Positions 44,588-54,371 of a stretch of 64,000 nucleotides of DNA are shown piece by piece. Below the pieces are notes generated by a model. The model saw only the letters and a list, made by a program, of their open reading frames with translations, was not told the origin of the DNA and did no database searches. Numbering within the stretch: position 1 is the first letter of the stretch; each line of letters opens with the position of its first letter. Origin of the DNA: Bacteroidota bacterium (GTDB taxonomy: Bacteria; Bacteroidota; Bacteroidia; B-17B0; Aurantibacillaceae); contig JAQZBQ010000009.1 in the NCBI GenBank assembly GCA_029237825.1, forward strand, positions 1 to 64,000, given 5' to 3'. The translations under genes were made by a program, and so were the position numbers.

Positions 44588-45580
44588 CTATGGAACCTCT
44601 ACAGCGTTCAACAGTTCATTAATGATATGTTCTGTCGTAATATTTTCAGCTTCTGCTTCATACGTTAACCCAATACGGTGGCGCATTACATCCAGGCACA
44701 CGGCACGTACATCTTCAGGGATCACATAGCCTCTCCGCTTGATAAATGCGTAAGCTTTTGCTGCCAGTGCTAAATTTATACTTGCACGAGGAGAGCCTCC
44801 GTAAGAAATAAGCGGCGCAAACTTTTCCAGTTTATATTCCTTTGGGAAACGGGTTGCAAAAACAATGTCCACAATATACCGTTCAATTTTTTCATCCATG
44901 TAAACGTCTTTTACAACGTTTCGAGCGTTCAAAATATCTTCTGGTTTTAAAACGATGTTTGCCTTAGGCATCCCCTGGCGGGAAATGTTGGCAGCAATTA
45001 CTTTTCGTTCGTCTTCCCGGGTTGGGTAAGTAATTACCACTTTCAACATAAAACGATCCATCTGTGCTTCAGGTAATGGATACGTTCCTTCCTGCTCAAC
45101 GGGGTTTTGAGTAGCTAACACCAAAAAAGGGTTTGGCAACTTAAAAGTTTCTTCGCCTATAGTTACCTGTTTTTCCTGCATGGCTTCCAATAATGCGGAC
45201 TGAACCTTTGCCGGTGCACGGTTGATTTCGTCAGCCAAAACAAAGTTTGCGAAGATCGGTCCTTTACGAATAGAGAACTGTTCCTGTTTTTGGTTGTAAA
45301 TCATTGTCCCGATCAAATCTGCCGGAAGCAAATCGGGAGTGAACTGAATTCGGCTGAACTTGGCATCGATGCAGGTAGCCAATGTATTAATTGCCAATGT
45401 TTTTGCAAGGCCAGGCACACCTTCCAACAAAATATGGCCATTACTAAGTAATCCAATCAACAACCGCTCAACCATGTGGTGCTGACCAATAATCACCTTG
45501 TCCATTTCGGAAGTTAAAATGTCAACAAATGCGCTTTCACGCTGAATGCGCTCATTCAATTCTCTAATATCTACAACCAT
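44588..45580 (-). CDS. moxR: MoxR family AAA+ ATPase
   Basis: A 330-residue AAA+ ATPase. Walker A is GVPGLAKT (54-61), Walker B LADEINR (about 115-121), followed by the MoxR signatures SALLEAMQEKQVTIG, VLATQNPVEQEGTYPLPEAQMDRF and the C-terminal lid helices. MoxR ATPases act as chaperone-like remodelers of vWA-domain complexes. It is the first gene of the nine-gene moxR-bat operon, with a -7 promoter box 28 bases upstream. Confidence 0.96.
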   Translation of the reverse strand: MVVDIRELNERIQRESAFVDILTSEMDKVIIGQHHMVERLLIGLLSNGHILLEGVPGLAKTLAINTLATCIDAKFSRIQFTPDLLPADLIGTMIYNQKQEQFSIRKGPIFANFVLADEINRAPAKVQSALLEAMQEKQVTIGEETFKLPNPFLVLATQNPVEQEGTYPLPEAQMDRFMLKVVITYPTREDERKVIAANISRQGMPKANIVLKPEDILNARNVVKDVYMDEKIERYIVDIVFATRFPKEYKLEKFAPLISYGGSPRASINLALAAKAYAFIKRRGYVIPEDVRAVCLDVMRHRIGLTYEAEAENITTEHIINELLNAVEVP

Positions 45581-45607
45581 AAAGTGTTTTGTTAATTACA
45601 AGCGTCA

Positions 45608-45615
45608 CAAAGTTA
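45608..45615 (-). promoter_or_regulatory. -7 element of the moxR-bat operon
   Basis: TAACTTTG on the minus strand fits TAnnTTTG. The -33 position does not show TTTG. The expected leader to the moxR ATG is about 20 bases. Confidence 0.45.
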
Positions 45616-45828
45616 GCATTGGTAAGGCCCAGCTCTATTTTGCCCTTGTTAAAATATGTTAATCAGTAAGCCCAAAAAAGATTAAAAGTTAGTCTACAGT
45701 GTATCGCAGTTTAAAGAGCATGTTCTTCACTTTTTAAAAATATGAATACAATGCAGAAATAAAAAAGTTCATAAAAGAATAAACGTAGTTGTTTATGTTT
45801 TGAATTAGGCGGTTTGAGCCTGTTTTTC

Positions 45829-45836
45829 TATCTTTG
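45829..45836 (+). promoter_or_regulatory. -7 element of rocD
   Basis: TATCTTTG, 19 bases before the chosen ATG at 45856. TTTG copies upstream are at unsuitable spacing (12 or 26 bases). A start near 45843 rules out the longer frame beginning at 45814. Confidence 0.45.
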
Positions 45837-45855
45837 CAGGATAAAATTTTCCATC

Positions 45856-47091
45856 ATGACCGCAGAAATTAACTTATCAGCCAAGGCCCAGAATTTAGTA
45901 GATTTAGAGAACAAATACGGAGCACACAATTACCATCCGGTACCTGTTGTTATTGATAAAGGCTTGGGCGTGCATGTATGGGATGTTGATGGAAAACAGT
46001 ATTATGACTTTTTATCAGCATACAGTGCCGTAAATCAGGGCCATTGTCACCCACGCATTACAAAAACGCTGATCGAGCAATCACAGAAATTAGCTCTTAC
46101 TTCCCGCGCTTTTTATAACAGTGTGCTGGGAGAGTATGAAAAATACATGACCGGCATTTTTGGTTACGATAGATTATTACCAATGAACACCGGTGCTGAA
46201 GGCGTTGAAACAGCTTTGAAGTTAGCCCGTAAATGGGGTTACGAGAAAAAAGGTGTTACTGAAAACGACGCGAAGATAATTGTTTGCGAAGGCAATTTTC
46301 ACGGGCGTACAATTTCTATTGTTTCGGCGAGTACCGATCCTGAGGCACGGCATCATTACGGTCCGTTTACACCGGGTTTTGTTACTATTCCCTACGATGA
46401 CATTCCTGCATTATCGGAGGCATTACAGGATACAAATGTTGTTGGTTTTTTAGTGGAGCCAATTCAGGGTGAAGCAGGTGTTTACGTCCCACAGGATGGT
46501 TATATTAAAACCTGTTATGAAATGTGCAAAGCCGCCAATGTGTTGTTTATTGCCGATGAAGTTCAAACCGGTATAGCGCGTACCGGAAAATTATTAGCCT
46601 GCGATCACGAAGGAGTAAAACCCGATCTGTTGATTTTAGGGAAAGCCTTATCCGGTGGAATGTATCCTGTATCAGCGGTGTTGGCCAACGACGACGTGAT
46701 GCTTTGTGTAAAACCAGGGCAACACGGTTCTACTTACGGGGGAAATCCTTTAGGGTGTAAAATAGCTATGACCGCAATGGAGGTTGTGTTTGATGAGAAT
46801 CTTGCAGACAATGCCGAAAAACTCGGTGAGCTTTTACGAAAAGAGTTGAGAGCGATTCAATCCGATCGCATTACAAAGGTAAGAGGTAAAGGGTTGTTAA
46901 ACGCTATTATCATTAAGGAAAAAGATGGCATCTCAGCCTGGGAAGTTTGTTTAAAACTTGCTGAGAATGGCTTGTTGGCAAAACCCACTCATGGCGACAT
47001 CATTCGTTTCGCACCACCTTTAGTCATTACCGAAGCACAGATCCTGGAATGCGTTGCCATTATCAAAAAAACAATAGAGGCTATTAATTAG
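45856..47091 (+). CDS. rocD: Ornithine aminotransferase
   Basis: A 411-residue class-III PLP aminotransferase, started at the ATG 45856 because it follows a -7 box and gives the usual N-terminus ([32 protein letters not shown]). It moves the delta-amino group of ornithine to 2-oxoglutarate, forming glutamate semialdehyde. Family features: [45 protein letters not shown] and the PLP lysine in [18 protein letters not shown]. It links arginine and proline metabolism. It overlaps the convergent hydrolase gene by 8 bases. Confidence 0.94.
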   Translation: MTAEINLSAKAQNLVDLENKYGAHNYHPVPVVIDKGLGVHVWDVDGKQYYDFLSAYSAVNQGHCHPRITKTLIEQSQKLALTSRAFYNSVLGEYEKYMTGIFGYDRLLPMNTGAEGVETALKLARKWGYEKKGVTENDAKIIVCEGNFHGRTISIVSASTDPEARHHYGPFTPGFVTIPYDDIPALSEALQDTNVVGFLVEPIQGEAGVYVPQDGYIKTCYEMCKAANVLFIADEVQTGIARTGKLLACDHEGVKPDLLILGKALSGGMYPVSAVLANDDVMLCVKPGQHGSTYGGNPLGCKIAMTAMEVVFDENLADNAEKLGELLRKELRAIQSDRITKVRGKGLLNAIIIKEKDGISAWEVCLKLAENGLLAKPTHGDIIRFAPPLVITEAQILECVAIIKKTIEAIN

Positions 47092-48109
47092 TGTCCTTTG
47101 TTGCCGCGGCAACGGATGACGGAAAAGTGGTACGAGGTTTCTTTCCACTAAATATGTCAGCGTAAAATTCATAAAGGAAAGTTTTTTTACGAAGTAGAGG
47201 CTGCATAACATAGTAGTTATGCTCTTTATCCAAAACCGGAGAAAAATTTACATAGGCCGCGTTCGTACTGAATTGTTTTTTTGGTTTCTCACCTAATTGA
47301 TGATCGCCAAAAATAATTCGCGCACCTCTTAAGTTCTTATCTTTATCGTTTATTGTGACATAAACATTTTGAGTAAACGTAAGTTTATCAAGCCAAAGTT
47401 TATGGTTGGTTTGATTTACACATGCCGCGTTTAAAACCACAGCATTTATTACGGACGGAGTAAGGAAGGATAGGGTATTATTCTTAAGGTTGTTCATTAA
47501 CAGGAGGTTTCCCATACTATGAAAGAGAAGGGTGACTGATTTGAATTTATCCTTATGTGCGTTTTTGTATGTTTGAAAATCATTTAGAAACACAGCATAG
47601 GCTTTTGCAGCTTGCGGGGCGAGCCTCGAAGTGGTTTTTATATTTTTACCTGCTCGCATATAAGGACGTTCAGTCGGCCAGTCAAAAAACACTCCATCGA
47701 CAGCATAAATACGTAAAAGGCGTGTGGCGCGATCAATCCCTGAAGTAAAAGTTTTCCCTAAGCCTTCCGTGAGAATTACCAAATCGCGGTAATCTGATTT
47801 TAAATTCATTAATTCGGGCAATGAGGGGTAGGGTACTGCTGTCCAACGATTTCCGTTAAAATACACTGCGAAATACTTTATAGTGCCGGTTGTGTCATAA
47901 TCGTAATCTACAAATTCATGTTTGGCGGAATTAAAATTTCTGATGGTTGCTACAAACAAACACGTGTCGTGAAAATCGGGAACATACTTGCTTGAAAAGC
48001 TCATCCGATCCCAGTTGCATTGCGAAACCGGTCCGCTTAAACTATTGGCCTTTTGAGAAAACAGAAAGCATGATAACATAATCAAAAAAACGGTTCCGAA
48101 AATCTTCAT
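47084..48109 (-). CDS. Alpha/beta hydrolase, DUF900-like
   Basis: A 341-residue exported protein with a signal peptide near 1-20. The central part has alpha/beta-hydrolase features of the DUF900 type: a [10 protein letters not shown] strand-loop (about 141-150) and the nucleophile elbow [10 protein letters not shown] with Ser198, where the usual Gly is Phe. A later [10 protein letters not shown] segment may supply the catalytic His. The substrate is unknown. The gene converges with rocD, overlapping by 8 bases, and shares its upstream region with the zinc-ribbon gene. Confidence 0.65.
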   Translation of the reverse strand: MKIFGTVFLIMLSCFLFSQKANSLSGPVSQCNWDRMSFSSKYVPDFHDTCLFVATIRNFNSAKHEFVDYDYDTTGTIKYFAVYFNGNRWTAVPYPSLPELMNLKSDYRDLVILTEGLGKTFTSGIDRATRLLRIYAVDGVFFDWPTERPYMRAGKNIKTTSRLAPQAAKAYAVFLNDFQTYKNAHKDKFKSVTLLFHSMGNLLLMNNLKNNTLSFLTPSVINAVVLNAACVNQTNHKLWLDKLTFTQNVYVTINDKDKNLRGARIIFGDHQLGEKPKKQFSTNAAYVNFSPVLDKEHNYYVMQPLLRKKTFLYEFYADIFSGKKPRTTFPSSVAAATKDTN

Positions 48110-48184
48110 GTTGCCCCTACATTTTTTAGAAGAGTCTAAATTATTAAGATTTTATATTAATTTAGTTATATCAAATTCGATATC

Positions 48185-49291
48185 ATGCAGGAGTTTAGTG
48201 AAAAAACTGCCGAAACCGGCACTTCTATAAAATGTAAAGACTGTGGTGGCAACCTAAAATACCTGGCCGGTACTCCCTATCTTAATTGCGAATATTGCGG
48301 TGCGAAGAATGAAATCGCCGTTCAGCAACTTGAAATCATTGAGAATGATTTCGAAAGTTTTTTAAATGAAAAAGCCCACTTAGAAGATAAAAAAGAAATC
48401 AGCACAGTAAAATGTGTGAATTGTGCCGCTTCAACAACCCTTCAACCAAACGTAACATCCAGCAATTGTCCGTATTGCGATACGCCATTAGTTATTCAGG
48501 ACGCATCCACATCAACCATTATTAAACCAGCCTACCTTCTGCCGTTTAAAATTGATCGTAAGAAGTCAACCGAACTGTTTGTGAATTGGGCAGGAAGTTT
48601 ATGGTTTGCCCCTGATAAAATTAAAGATTATGCCAAACATTCCGCAGAAAAGTTAAGCGGTATCTACATGCCTTACTGGACTTATGATGCCAATACCGAG
48701 AGCAATTATACCGGAATGAGAGGAGATTACTATTATGTTACAGTAACTTCTACCAATAGCGAAGGAAAAACAGTTTCCCGTCAGGAAAGGCGAACCAATT
48801 GGACAGCCACATCCGGGCAGGTAAATAATGTATTTGATGACGTGTTGGTTACTTCGTCCAAATCATTACCGGAGAAGCTGGCGAATGAACTCGAGCCGTG
48901 GGATCTTCACGGATTAGTTTCTTACGATGATCAATTTATAAGCGGCTTTGTGACGGAAAGTTATCAGGTTGGCCTGCATGAAGGATTTGAAAAAGCAAAG
49001 GCAAGGATGCAGGACAAGATACGAAACGCTGTATGCGGCGACATTGGTGGCGACGAACAGCAAATTACTTCCTTACATACCAATTACCAGGATATTAAAT
49101 TTAAACATATCCTCCTTCCTGTTTGGTTAAGTTCCTATCGTTACAAGGACAAGGTGTACCGTTTTTTAGTAAATGCACGAACTGGTGAAGTTCAGGGCGA
49201 ACGGCCTTATTCGGCGGCTAAAATTGCTGTTATGGTAATAACCGTGTTAGCTGTAATTGGGGTGATAATTTACTTTGCTCAGCAAAAATAG
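48185..49291 (+). CDS. Membrane protein with two N-terminal zinc ribbons
   Basis: A 368-residue protein. Two CxxC...CxxC zinc ribbons lie at Cys17/20/35/38 and Cys77/80/95/98. The middle part (about 110-340) has conserved-looking aromatic segments such as LSGIYMPYWTYDANTESNY and LLPVWLSSYRYKDKVYRFLVNARTGEVQGERP, and a C-terminal membrane helix (about 345-364). Similar proteins are annotated loosely as zinc-ribbon or TFIIB-type in many genomes, without a known function. I infer a membrane-anchored protein with a cytosolic zinc-binding head. Confidence 0.72.
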   Translation: MQEFSEKTAETGTSIKCKDCGGNLKYLAGTPYLNCEYCGAKNEIAVQQLEIIENDFESFLNEKAHLEDKKEISTVKCVNCAASTTLQPNVTSSNCPYCDTPLVIQDASTSTIIKPAYLLPFKIDRKKSTELFVNWAGSLWFAPDKIKDYAKHSAEKLSGIYMPYWTYDANTESNYTGMRGDYYYVTVTSTNSEGKTVSRQERRTNWTATSGQVNNVFDDVLVTSSKSLPEKLANELEPWDLHGLVSYDDQFISGFVTESYQVGLHEGFEKAKARMQDKIRNAVCGDIGGDEQQITSLHTNYQDIKFKHILLPVWLSSYRYKDKVYRFLVNARTGEVQGERPYSAAKIAVMVITVLAVIGVIIYFAQQK

Positions 49292-49300
49292 GTACAGTAT

Positions 49301-49597
49301 TTATTTTGCCCGTTTTACTTTGGTTTCTTTATAACCAAGCTTTTTCATGCTCCGTTTCTTTTGCTTTTTTGCCGCTTTAAGTTGCCTCTTCTGTTCCCTG
49401 GCGTTTTCTCTTGCTAGTGAGCGGCTTGGCTTGGTCTTTTTTTTATCGAGATATGGATTGAACGCTTCCCGCGCTTTGTGTTTTCTCTTTGATCGGCGCC
49501 ACATCTCTTTCCGTTCTGGACTTTCTTCAAATTGAGCCTTTAATGGTAATAGACCTGTAAAGAGTAGTAACAAACTAAAGAAAACCAGTTTTTTCAT
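49301..49597 (-). CDS. Small secreted basic protein, unknown function
   Basis: A 98-residue protein with a signal peptide (MKKLVFFSLLLLFTGLLPLKA). The mature part of about 77 residues is almost entirely hydrophilic, very rich in Lys and Arg (KKKTKPSRSLARENAREQKR) and without Cys, and its predicted charge is strongly positive. It may bind DNA, lipopolysaccharide or acidic polymers outside the cell; none is shown. The signal peptide makes chance coding unlikely. Confidence 0.7.
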   Translation of the reverse strand: MKKLVFFSLLLLFTGLLPLKAQFEESPERKEMWRRSKRKHKAREAFNPYLDKKKTKPSRSLARENAREQKRQLKAAKKQKKRSMKKLGYKETKVKRAK

Positions 49598-49676
49598 GAA
49601 ACAAATAACGGATAAATCTTAAAACAGATACTTATACATCACCGGAAATTACTAACACATAAATTAAAAATAGCGT

Positions 49677-49707
49677 TTTGCGATTTGTGCCTTTTATAGT
49701 AAATTTG
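49677..49707 (+). promoter_or_regulatory. Promoter of bioB operon
   Basis: TTTG (49677-49680), exactly 19 bases, then TAAATTTG (49700-49707). Both boxes match the Bacteroidota consensus. The start near 49714 gives a leader of about 13 bases. No BirA operator was recognised. Confidence 0.85.
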
Positions 49708-49726
49708 GGAAATAAGAACAAAACTA

Positions 49727-50722
49727 ATGACAATAAAAGACTGGACCAAAGAAGAAATATTAGAAGTGTATAATACACCTTTAATGGAATTAATTTACAA
49801 AGCAGCAGAAGTTCATAAACAACACCACACAGTTGGTGAAGTTCAGGTTAGTTCTTTATTGTCTATTAAAACCGGCGGATGCCCGGAAGATTGTTCGTAT
49901 TGCCCTCAGGCAGCACGATACCATACTGAGGTAAAAGTGCATAAATTGATGAGCGTGCCTGAAGTTGATGCGGCTGCGAACAATGCTAAGGCCGGGGGTG
50001 CCAGCCGAATGTGTTTGGGGGCAGCATGGCGTGAAGTACGTGACAATCGAGACTTTGATACAGTGTTAGATATGGTTAAAACCATTAACAGTAAAGGACT
50101 TGAAGTTTGCGCCACATTAGGAATGGTTACGGAAGACCAGGCTAAGCGTCTTGCTGAAGCCGGATTGTACGCATATAACCATAATATTGATACAAGCGAG
50201 GAGAATTACGAAAACATCATTTCAACCCGGAAATTTGATGACCGTTTAAATACCATCAACAATGTGCGTAAAGCAGGTCTCACAGTATGTTCTGGTGGGA
50301 TTATTGGAATGGGTGAAAAAGTTGAAGATAGGGTAGGGATGTTGTATACATTAAGTTTGTTGCGCCCTCAACCAGAATCTGTTCCAATTAATGCCTTGGT
50401 TGCTGTTGAAGGAACACCAATGGAAGATCAGCCTCCGGTTCCAATCTGGGACATGGTTCGTATGATTGCAACAGCCAGAATTGTATTGCCGAGAACAGCT
50501 GTGCGGTTATCTGCAGGCCGTTTAAGTATGAGTATGGAAGGCCAGGCCTTATGTTTTATGGCTGGTGCGAATTCCATTTTCGCCGGTGAAAAATTATTAA
50601 CTACTGCGAATCCATTGTTCAATCAGGATATGGAGATGTTTAAGATTTTAGGATTATCAACCAAACAAGCCTTTGTAGACAAACTTAAGAAAGAAGAAGT
50701 TGGTCAGCCGGCTGCAATTTAA
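49727..50722 (+). CDS. bioB: Biotin synthase
   Basis: A 331-residue radical-SAM enzyme that inserts sulfur into dethiobiotin. The iron-sulfur motif [12 protein letters not shown] (Cys52, Cys56, Cys59) and family segments [35 protein letters not shown], and the late VRLSAGR with the [2Fe-2S] cluster Arg are all present. It is the first gene of the operon with a WG-repeat protein and bioF. Confidence 0.97.
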   Translation: MTIKDWTKEEILEVYNTPLMELIYKAAEVHKQHHTVGEVQVSSLLSIKTGGCPEDCSYCPQAARYHTEVKVHKLMSVPEVDAAANNAKAGGASRMCLGAAWREVRDNRDFDTVLDMVKTINSKGLEVCATLGMVTEDQAKRLAEAGLYAYNHNIDTSEENYENIISTRKFDDRLNTINNVRKAGLTVCSGGIIGMGEKVEDRVGMLYTLSLLRPQPESVPINALVAVEGTPMEDQPPVPIWDMVRMIATARIVLPRTAVRLSAGRLSMSMEGQALCFMAGANSIFAGEKLLTTANPLFNQDMEMFKILGLSTKQAFVDKLKKEEVGQPAAI

Positions 50723-50740
50723 TTATTTAGTAATTTTTTT

Positions 50741-51214
50741 ATGAAACCGATTATTATCCTGTTCACCTTATTTTCTTTTAAAGTGGCGTTGGCTCAATCT
50801 GTAGAAGTTTCTGCTAAATATGATAAGATAGGTAAGTTTGAAAAGGGGGTCGCTATTGTTCGTAAGAATGGCCTTGTTGGGGTTATTAATACGGATGGTA
50901 AAGAAGTTATTAAACCAGAGTATGATAAAATTTCTGCTTTCGGGAATGATGGAATTGCATATACGCGTAAAAAAGAGTTAGTTGGTTTAATTAACAGGGA
51001 AGGAAAAGTTATTGCTGATAACCTGTATGATTATATCGGTCATTTTAAGGGTGGAAATGCGATTGTCCGTAGGAATGGTTTGTCAGGTGTTATTACGAAT
51101 GAGGGGAAAATTATCGTAGACATAAAGTATGATAAATTAAGCTGTGAGGAGGGAGGTGTCATCCGGGCGACTAACGCCGACGGAACGATGACACTCATCA
51201 AACCCAATACTTAA
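50741..51214 (+). CDS. WG-repeat protein in the biotin operon
   Basis: A 157-residue exported protein. After a signal peptide (1-19) come about three and a half beta-rich WG-type repeats of about 34 residues (KFEKGVAIVRKNGLVGVINTDGKE; AYTRKKELVGLINREGK; IVRRNGLSGVITNEGK), each with a YDKI or YDYI start. The Trp of the classical WG motif is replaced by Leu or Val. It lies 18 bases after bioB and its TAA overlaps the bioF ATG (TAATG), so it is inside the operon and probably translationally coupled to bioF. No role in biotin synthesis is known for this family. Confidence 0.82.
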   Translation: MKPIIILFTLFSFKVALAQSVEVSAKYDKIGKFEKGVAIVRKNGLVGVINTDGKEVIKPEYDKISAFGNDGIAYTRKKELVGLINREGKVIADNLYDYIGHFKGGNAIVRRNGLSGVITNEGKIIVDIKYDKLSCEEGGVIRATNADGTMTLIKPNT

Positions 51215-52335
51215 TGGGAGGTTGTAAAAAAAATCCCGCTTCAATTATTAGTTTATTGCAGCAACGTCGCGTAATAGGCAGTTTGCGCTCTCTTATTTCT
51301 TCCTATCCTTCTATCGATTTTTCCAGTAACGATTATTTAGGGTTTTCTTCAAAAGGGTTATTAGCGGAAGAACTGAAATCAATGCTCCCATCGGGCTATG
51401 TTGGCTCCACAGGCTCCCGCTTAATTAGTGGTAATTCTATGTTTTTTCAGGAAATTGAAAATTCAATAGCTGAATTTCATGACGCAGAGTCCTCCCTGAT
51501 CTTTAATTCCGGTTACGATGCCAATTTAGGTTTGCTTTCCAGCGTTCCGCAAAAAGGAGATCTGATTTTAAGTGATGAGTTGATACACGCTTCCTTAATT
51601 GATGGAATCCGTTTGAGTTTTGCGACGCATTATAAATTCCGTCATAATGATCTGATTTCATTAAAAGAATTGATTTCACGCCATCAGGATGCATTTAATG
51701 ACATTTACGTTGTAGTAGAAAGTGTGTATTCCATGGATGGAGATGAGGCGCCATTGTTAGAGTTAGCTAAAATTTGCAGTAATGAAAAAATTCATTTGAT
51801 TGTAGACGAAGCTCATTCAATTGGTGTGTTTGGAGAAAACGGCAAAGGGCTGTGCCGGGAATTAAATATCCAGGATAACTGTTTTGCCAGAATTTATACT
51901 TACGGAAAAGCCCTGGGATGTCATGGCGCGGCTGTTGTTGGAAGCAACGAATTAAAAGATTTTTTAGTGAATTTTTCCCGGTCGTTTATTTATACCACTG
52001 CTATGCCTGAACATAGTTTGATGGCCATTCGAGCAGCGTATCAGTTGCTTAAGAAAACACAAGAACGAAAAAAATTACAAGCCAATATTGACTATTTTAA
52101 ATTGAAAGTGAATGATTGCACGGGTTTTATAAACAGCAAGAGCGCCATTCATTGTAAACTTGTTTCAGGAAATGAGTCAGTTCAGAAAATAGAAGAAAGG
52201 GCAGCGAAGCAAAATATTTTCATAAAGTCAATTAAAAGCCCAACTGTTAAGGAAGGAAAAGAGCGGATCCGAATTTGTTTGCATTCATTTAATACGCATG
52301 AGGAAATGGACTTACTATTTAGCCATGTAAATTAG
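51214..52335 (+). CDS. bioF: 8-amino-7-oxononanoate synthase
   Basis: A 373-residue PLP enzyme of the alpha-oxoamine synthase family, condensing pimeloyl thioester with alanine in biotin synthesis. Signatures: IDFSSNDYLGFSS, YVGSTGSRLISGN, LIFNSGYDANLG, DEAHSIGVFG and the PLP lysine in YTYGKALGCHGAA (Lys232). Proteins of this family can be confused with 2-amino-3-ketobutyrate ligase, but the bioB neighbour favours BioF. bioA, bioD, bioC and bioH are not in the window. The start overlaps the WG gene stop by one base. Confidence 0.9.
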   Translation: MGGCKKNPASIISLLQQRRVIGSLRSLISSYPSIDFSSNDYLGFSSKGLLAEELKSMLPSGYVGSTGSRLISGNSMFFQEIENSIAEFHDAESSLIFNSGYDANLGLLSSVPQKGDLILSDELIHASLIDGIRLSFATHYKFRHNDLISLKELISRHQDAFNDIYVVVESVYSMDGDEAPLLELAKICSNEKIHLIVDEAHSIGVFGENGKGLCRELNIQDNCFARIYTYGKALGCHGAAVVGSNELKDFLVNFSRSFIYTTAMPEHSLMAIRAAYQLLKKTQERKKLQANIDYFKLKVNDCTGFINSKSAIHCKLVSGNESVQKIEERAAKQNIFIKSIKSPTVKEGKERIRICLHSFNTHEEMDLLFSHVN

Positions 52336-52592
52336 CGTTCAATTTTTTCGTTGTCACGCACCCACATCTGAAGCCAAATCAGGTAGAGCGTTTGGATTTT
52401 GTTGTTCTTATCAACACGACATTTTTTCAGATTTTTTTCTAAGGCCACCTTTAATAATCCGTCTCCTCGACAAGCAGCATATCATGATTTGAACATTGCC
52501 GTGCCGAACAAAAACGTTTTTCTCTGTTGAACGACACCCTCATCACTGATTTTTCTCAGAACTAAAACAGGTAGATTTTTTATAATCAAGAA
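52336..52592. other. Intergenic region, possible decayed gene fragment
   Basis: 257 bases between convergent genes. The minus strand holds two protein-like pieces in different frames, VLRKISDEGVVQQRK.. and a 3' part ending LKKCRVDKNNKIQTLYLIW..WVRDNEKIER before a TAA at 52332-52334. Neither has a complete start or a recognised family. It could be a remnant of a lost gene or coincidence. No clear terminator is visible. Confidence 0.2.
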
Positions 52593-54371
52593 TTAGATAC
52601 CTAAGACTTTTTTGAGGTCGTGTGAATCGTTTATTTCAGCGGTAACTTCTGTAACAGGAATCTTATTCTGTTTTGCCGCAAAGCATTTAGATAAAGACTC
52701 AGAATCACAGGTGTAAATTTTCCCATCGGATATTACGCACAAACTATACGATTCGCCAGGGTTATAGCTTAGCGGCTCTCTTCCGAAATTAAATACGAGG
52801 TTTCTGTTTTTCGAAATCAGGTAAGTTGAATTCGCTTTAACAAATGTTTTCGTGCCATTTACGATAAATACAGGATTCATTTTGGCTTCCTGTGGCATGC
52901 TTACCGGACGATCGGAGTTACAGATGCCAAAATTACTCACGTTAAAGATTCGGGTGACTTTTGCTTCCGAACTCATTGTTTTCATTTGTTGGTTCATGTT
53001 TTCTGCAATTTCTTTTTGGATCCTAATCCGTTCGCGGATCATTTCAGCAGTGAGACGTTCTTGTTCCTGGACATACGCTTTTTGTTTGGCTTCAAACTCC
53101 TCCTTCAATTTCTTTTCATCGGCCTCTCGTTTTGCCAATAAATCCTGGTAATCAGCAAACTTTGCTTCATAGTTTTTAAGCGCCTTTTCATAATCACTTC
53201 CTGCTAACGCGGGGTACACAATGAGTTTTTCGACCCGTTCGCGTAATTTAAGTGTCAACCAGTAATTTTTTCCTTTAGCAGGTCCTTCAGATACTTCTGC
53301 GCTACTCCATGTAATATCAGCCAATTTAGAACTGTAGTTTTTGTTTTCTGAACCCACTTCAAACACTGCATTCTTAAACGCTTGCAGTTCCGGAAATTCT
53401 TTATAATTGACATCAAGTTCAAACTGGGGTCGTCCCGCTGTTGCTTTTATGGGTTTGGAAGGTGTTGTCACTTTTGGCAACTGATTTATTTTCTTAGAGT
53501 AGACAATTTTTTCAGCTTCCATCTTAGGTGGAATCGCATCAATTTGTTTTTGAATATCTTTTTGCTTTGCCGACATGGGAACATCCGATTTCACTTGCAG
53601 AGAAGAAGTTTTCTTCGGTTCATTTTTTTTCTGATTTTTCAGAGAATTGTCTCTGCTTACATATACCCAATTTCCTGCCATGGTATCCAGAACATACATG
53701 TTGTATTGATCTGAAATATACTCAGACTGAAACTCAACTGTAATAGTTTTATTGGGATTGATAAATACAGGTTCGCCATTTTGATATCCCCGAATGTCAA
53801 TCATTCCGGCGCTTTCCAAAGTTGATTTAATACCGGCACTATCGTAAGTCATTGGGACTCCACCTGCAATGATATCAGCCGGATTGTGAAATTCCCTGTA
53901 TTTTATTTCAACATCTCCAACAATATCAAGCCCTTGTTTATTGACAAAGGCTTTTTTGGGAATAATAATTTTAGAATTGGTTTTATGTTTGAGTACCGCA
54001 CCGTCTTCGGCCTTCACACTATAACTCGTATACGCGACATTTAATTTGGGAACAGGTGGTGCGATAACCGGTTTAGCTGAATTTTTGGTTGGTTGGTTGT
54101 TGTGAGTTTGGTTAGTAGTTATTTTATCATTCTGGTTTTGCTTTGAGGTTTGTTTTTTAAAAACTGTAAAATAAGTGAGGGTACAGACGACCGTGGCTCC
54201 CGCTATAATTGCCGTGTAGGTTGCTTTTTTATTTTTTAGAAAGTTAGCGTCGCTACGGGCTTTTTCGATGCTTTGCTTTTTAAATTTATCGACAAGCTCT
54301 CCAAAATCTTTATGTGAGTTGATTTCTTCATCCGGCACTGGTTGTCTGTTAAGATTAAATTTAGTTCCCAT
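52593..54371 (-). CDS. Single-pass membrane protein downstream of an ECF sigma factor (candidate anti-sigma or effector)
   Basis: A 592-residue protein with a short cytosolic N-terminal part (about 1-48; FGELVDKFKKQSIEKARSD), one membrane helix (about 49-71) and a large outer part. The outer part has a disordered Asn/Thr/Lys linker, a beta-domain at about 110-235 (VEIKYREFHNPADIIAGGVPM; SAGMIDIRGYQNGEPVFI), a further beta-domain near 310-390, a charged coiled coil at about 395-455 (KREADEKKLKEEFEAKQKA) and a C-terminal domain. It overlaps the sigma gene by 11 bases. Its topology suits an anti-sigma factor, but no ZAS or FecR domain is recognised, so function is inferred from position only. 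Confidence 0.6.
   Translation of the reverse strand: MGTKFNLNRQPVPDEEINSHKDFGELVDKFKKQSIEKARSDANFLKNKKATYTAIIAGATVVCTLTYFTVFKKQTSKQNQNDKITTNQTHNNQPTKNSAKPVIAPPVPKLNVAYTSYSVKAEDGAVLKHKTNSKIIIPKKAFVNKQGLDIVGDVEIKYREFHNPADIIAGGVPMTYDSAGIKSTLESAGMIDIRGYQNGEPVFINPNKTITVEFQSEYISDQYNMYVLDTMAGNWVYVSRDNSLKNQKKNEPKKTSSLQVKSDVPMSAKQKDIQKQIDAIPPKMEAEKIVYSKKINQLPKVTTPSKPIKATAGRPQFELDVNYKEFPELQAFKNAVFEVGSENKNYSSKLADITWSSAEVSEGPAKGKNYWLTLKLRERVEKLIVYPALAGSDYEKALKNYEAKFADYQDLLAKREADEKKLKEEFEAKQKAYVQEQERLTAEMIRERIRIQKEIAENMNQQMKTMSSEAKVTRIFNVSNFGICNSDRPVSMPQEAKMNPVFIVNGTKTFVKANSTYLISKNRNLVFNFGREPLSYNPGESYSLCVISDGKIYTCDSESLSKCFAAKQNKIPVTEVTAEINDSHDLKKVLGI

Noticed and set aside
45814-45855. Upstream ATG for rocD
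   Set aside because: It lies before the -7 box at 45829-45836, so the codons would not be transcribed.
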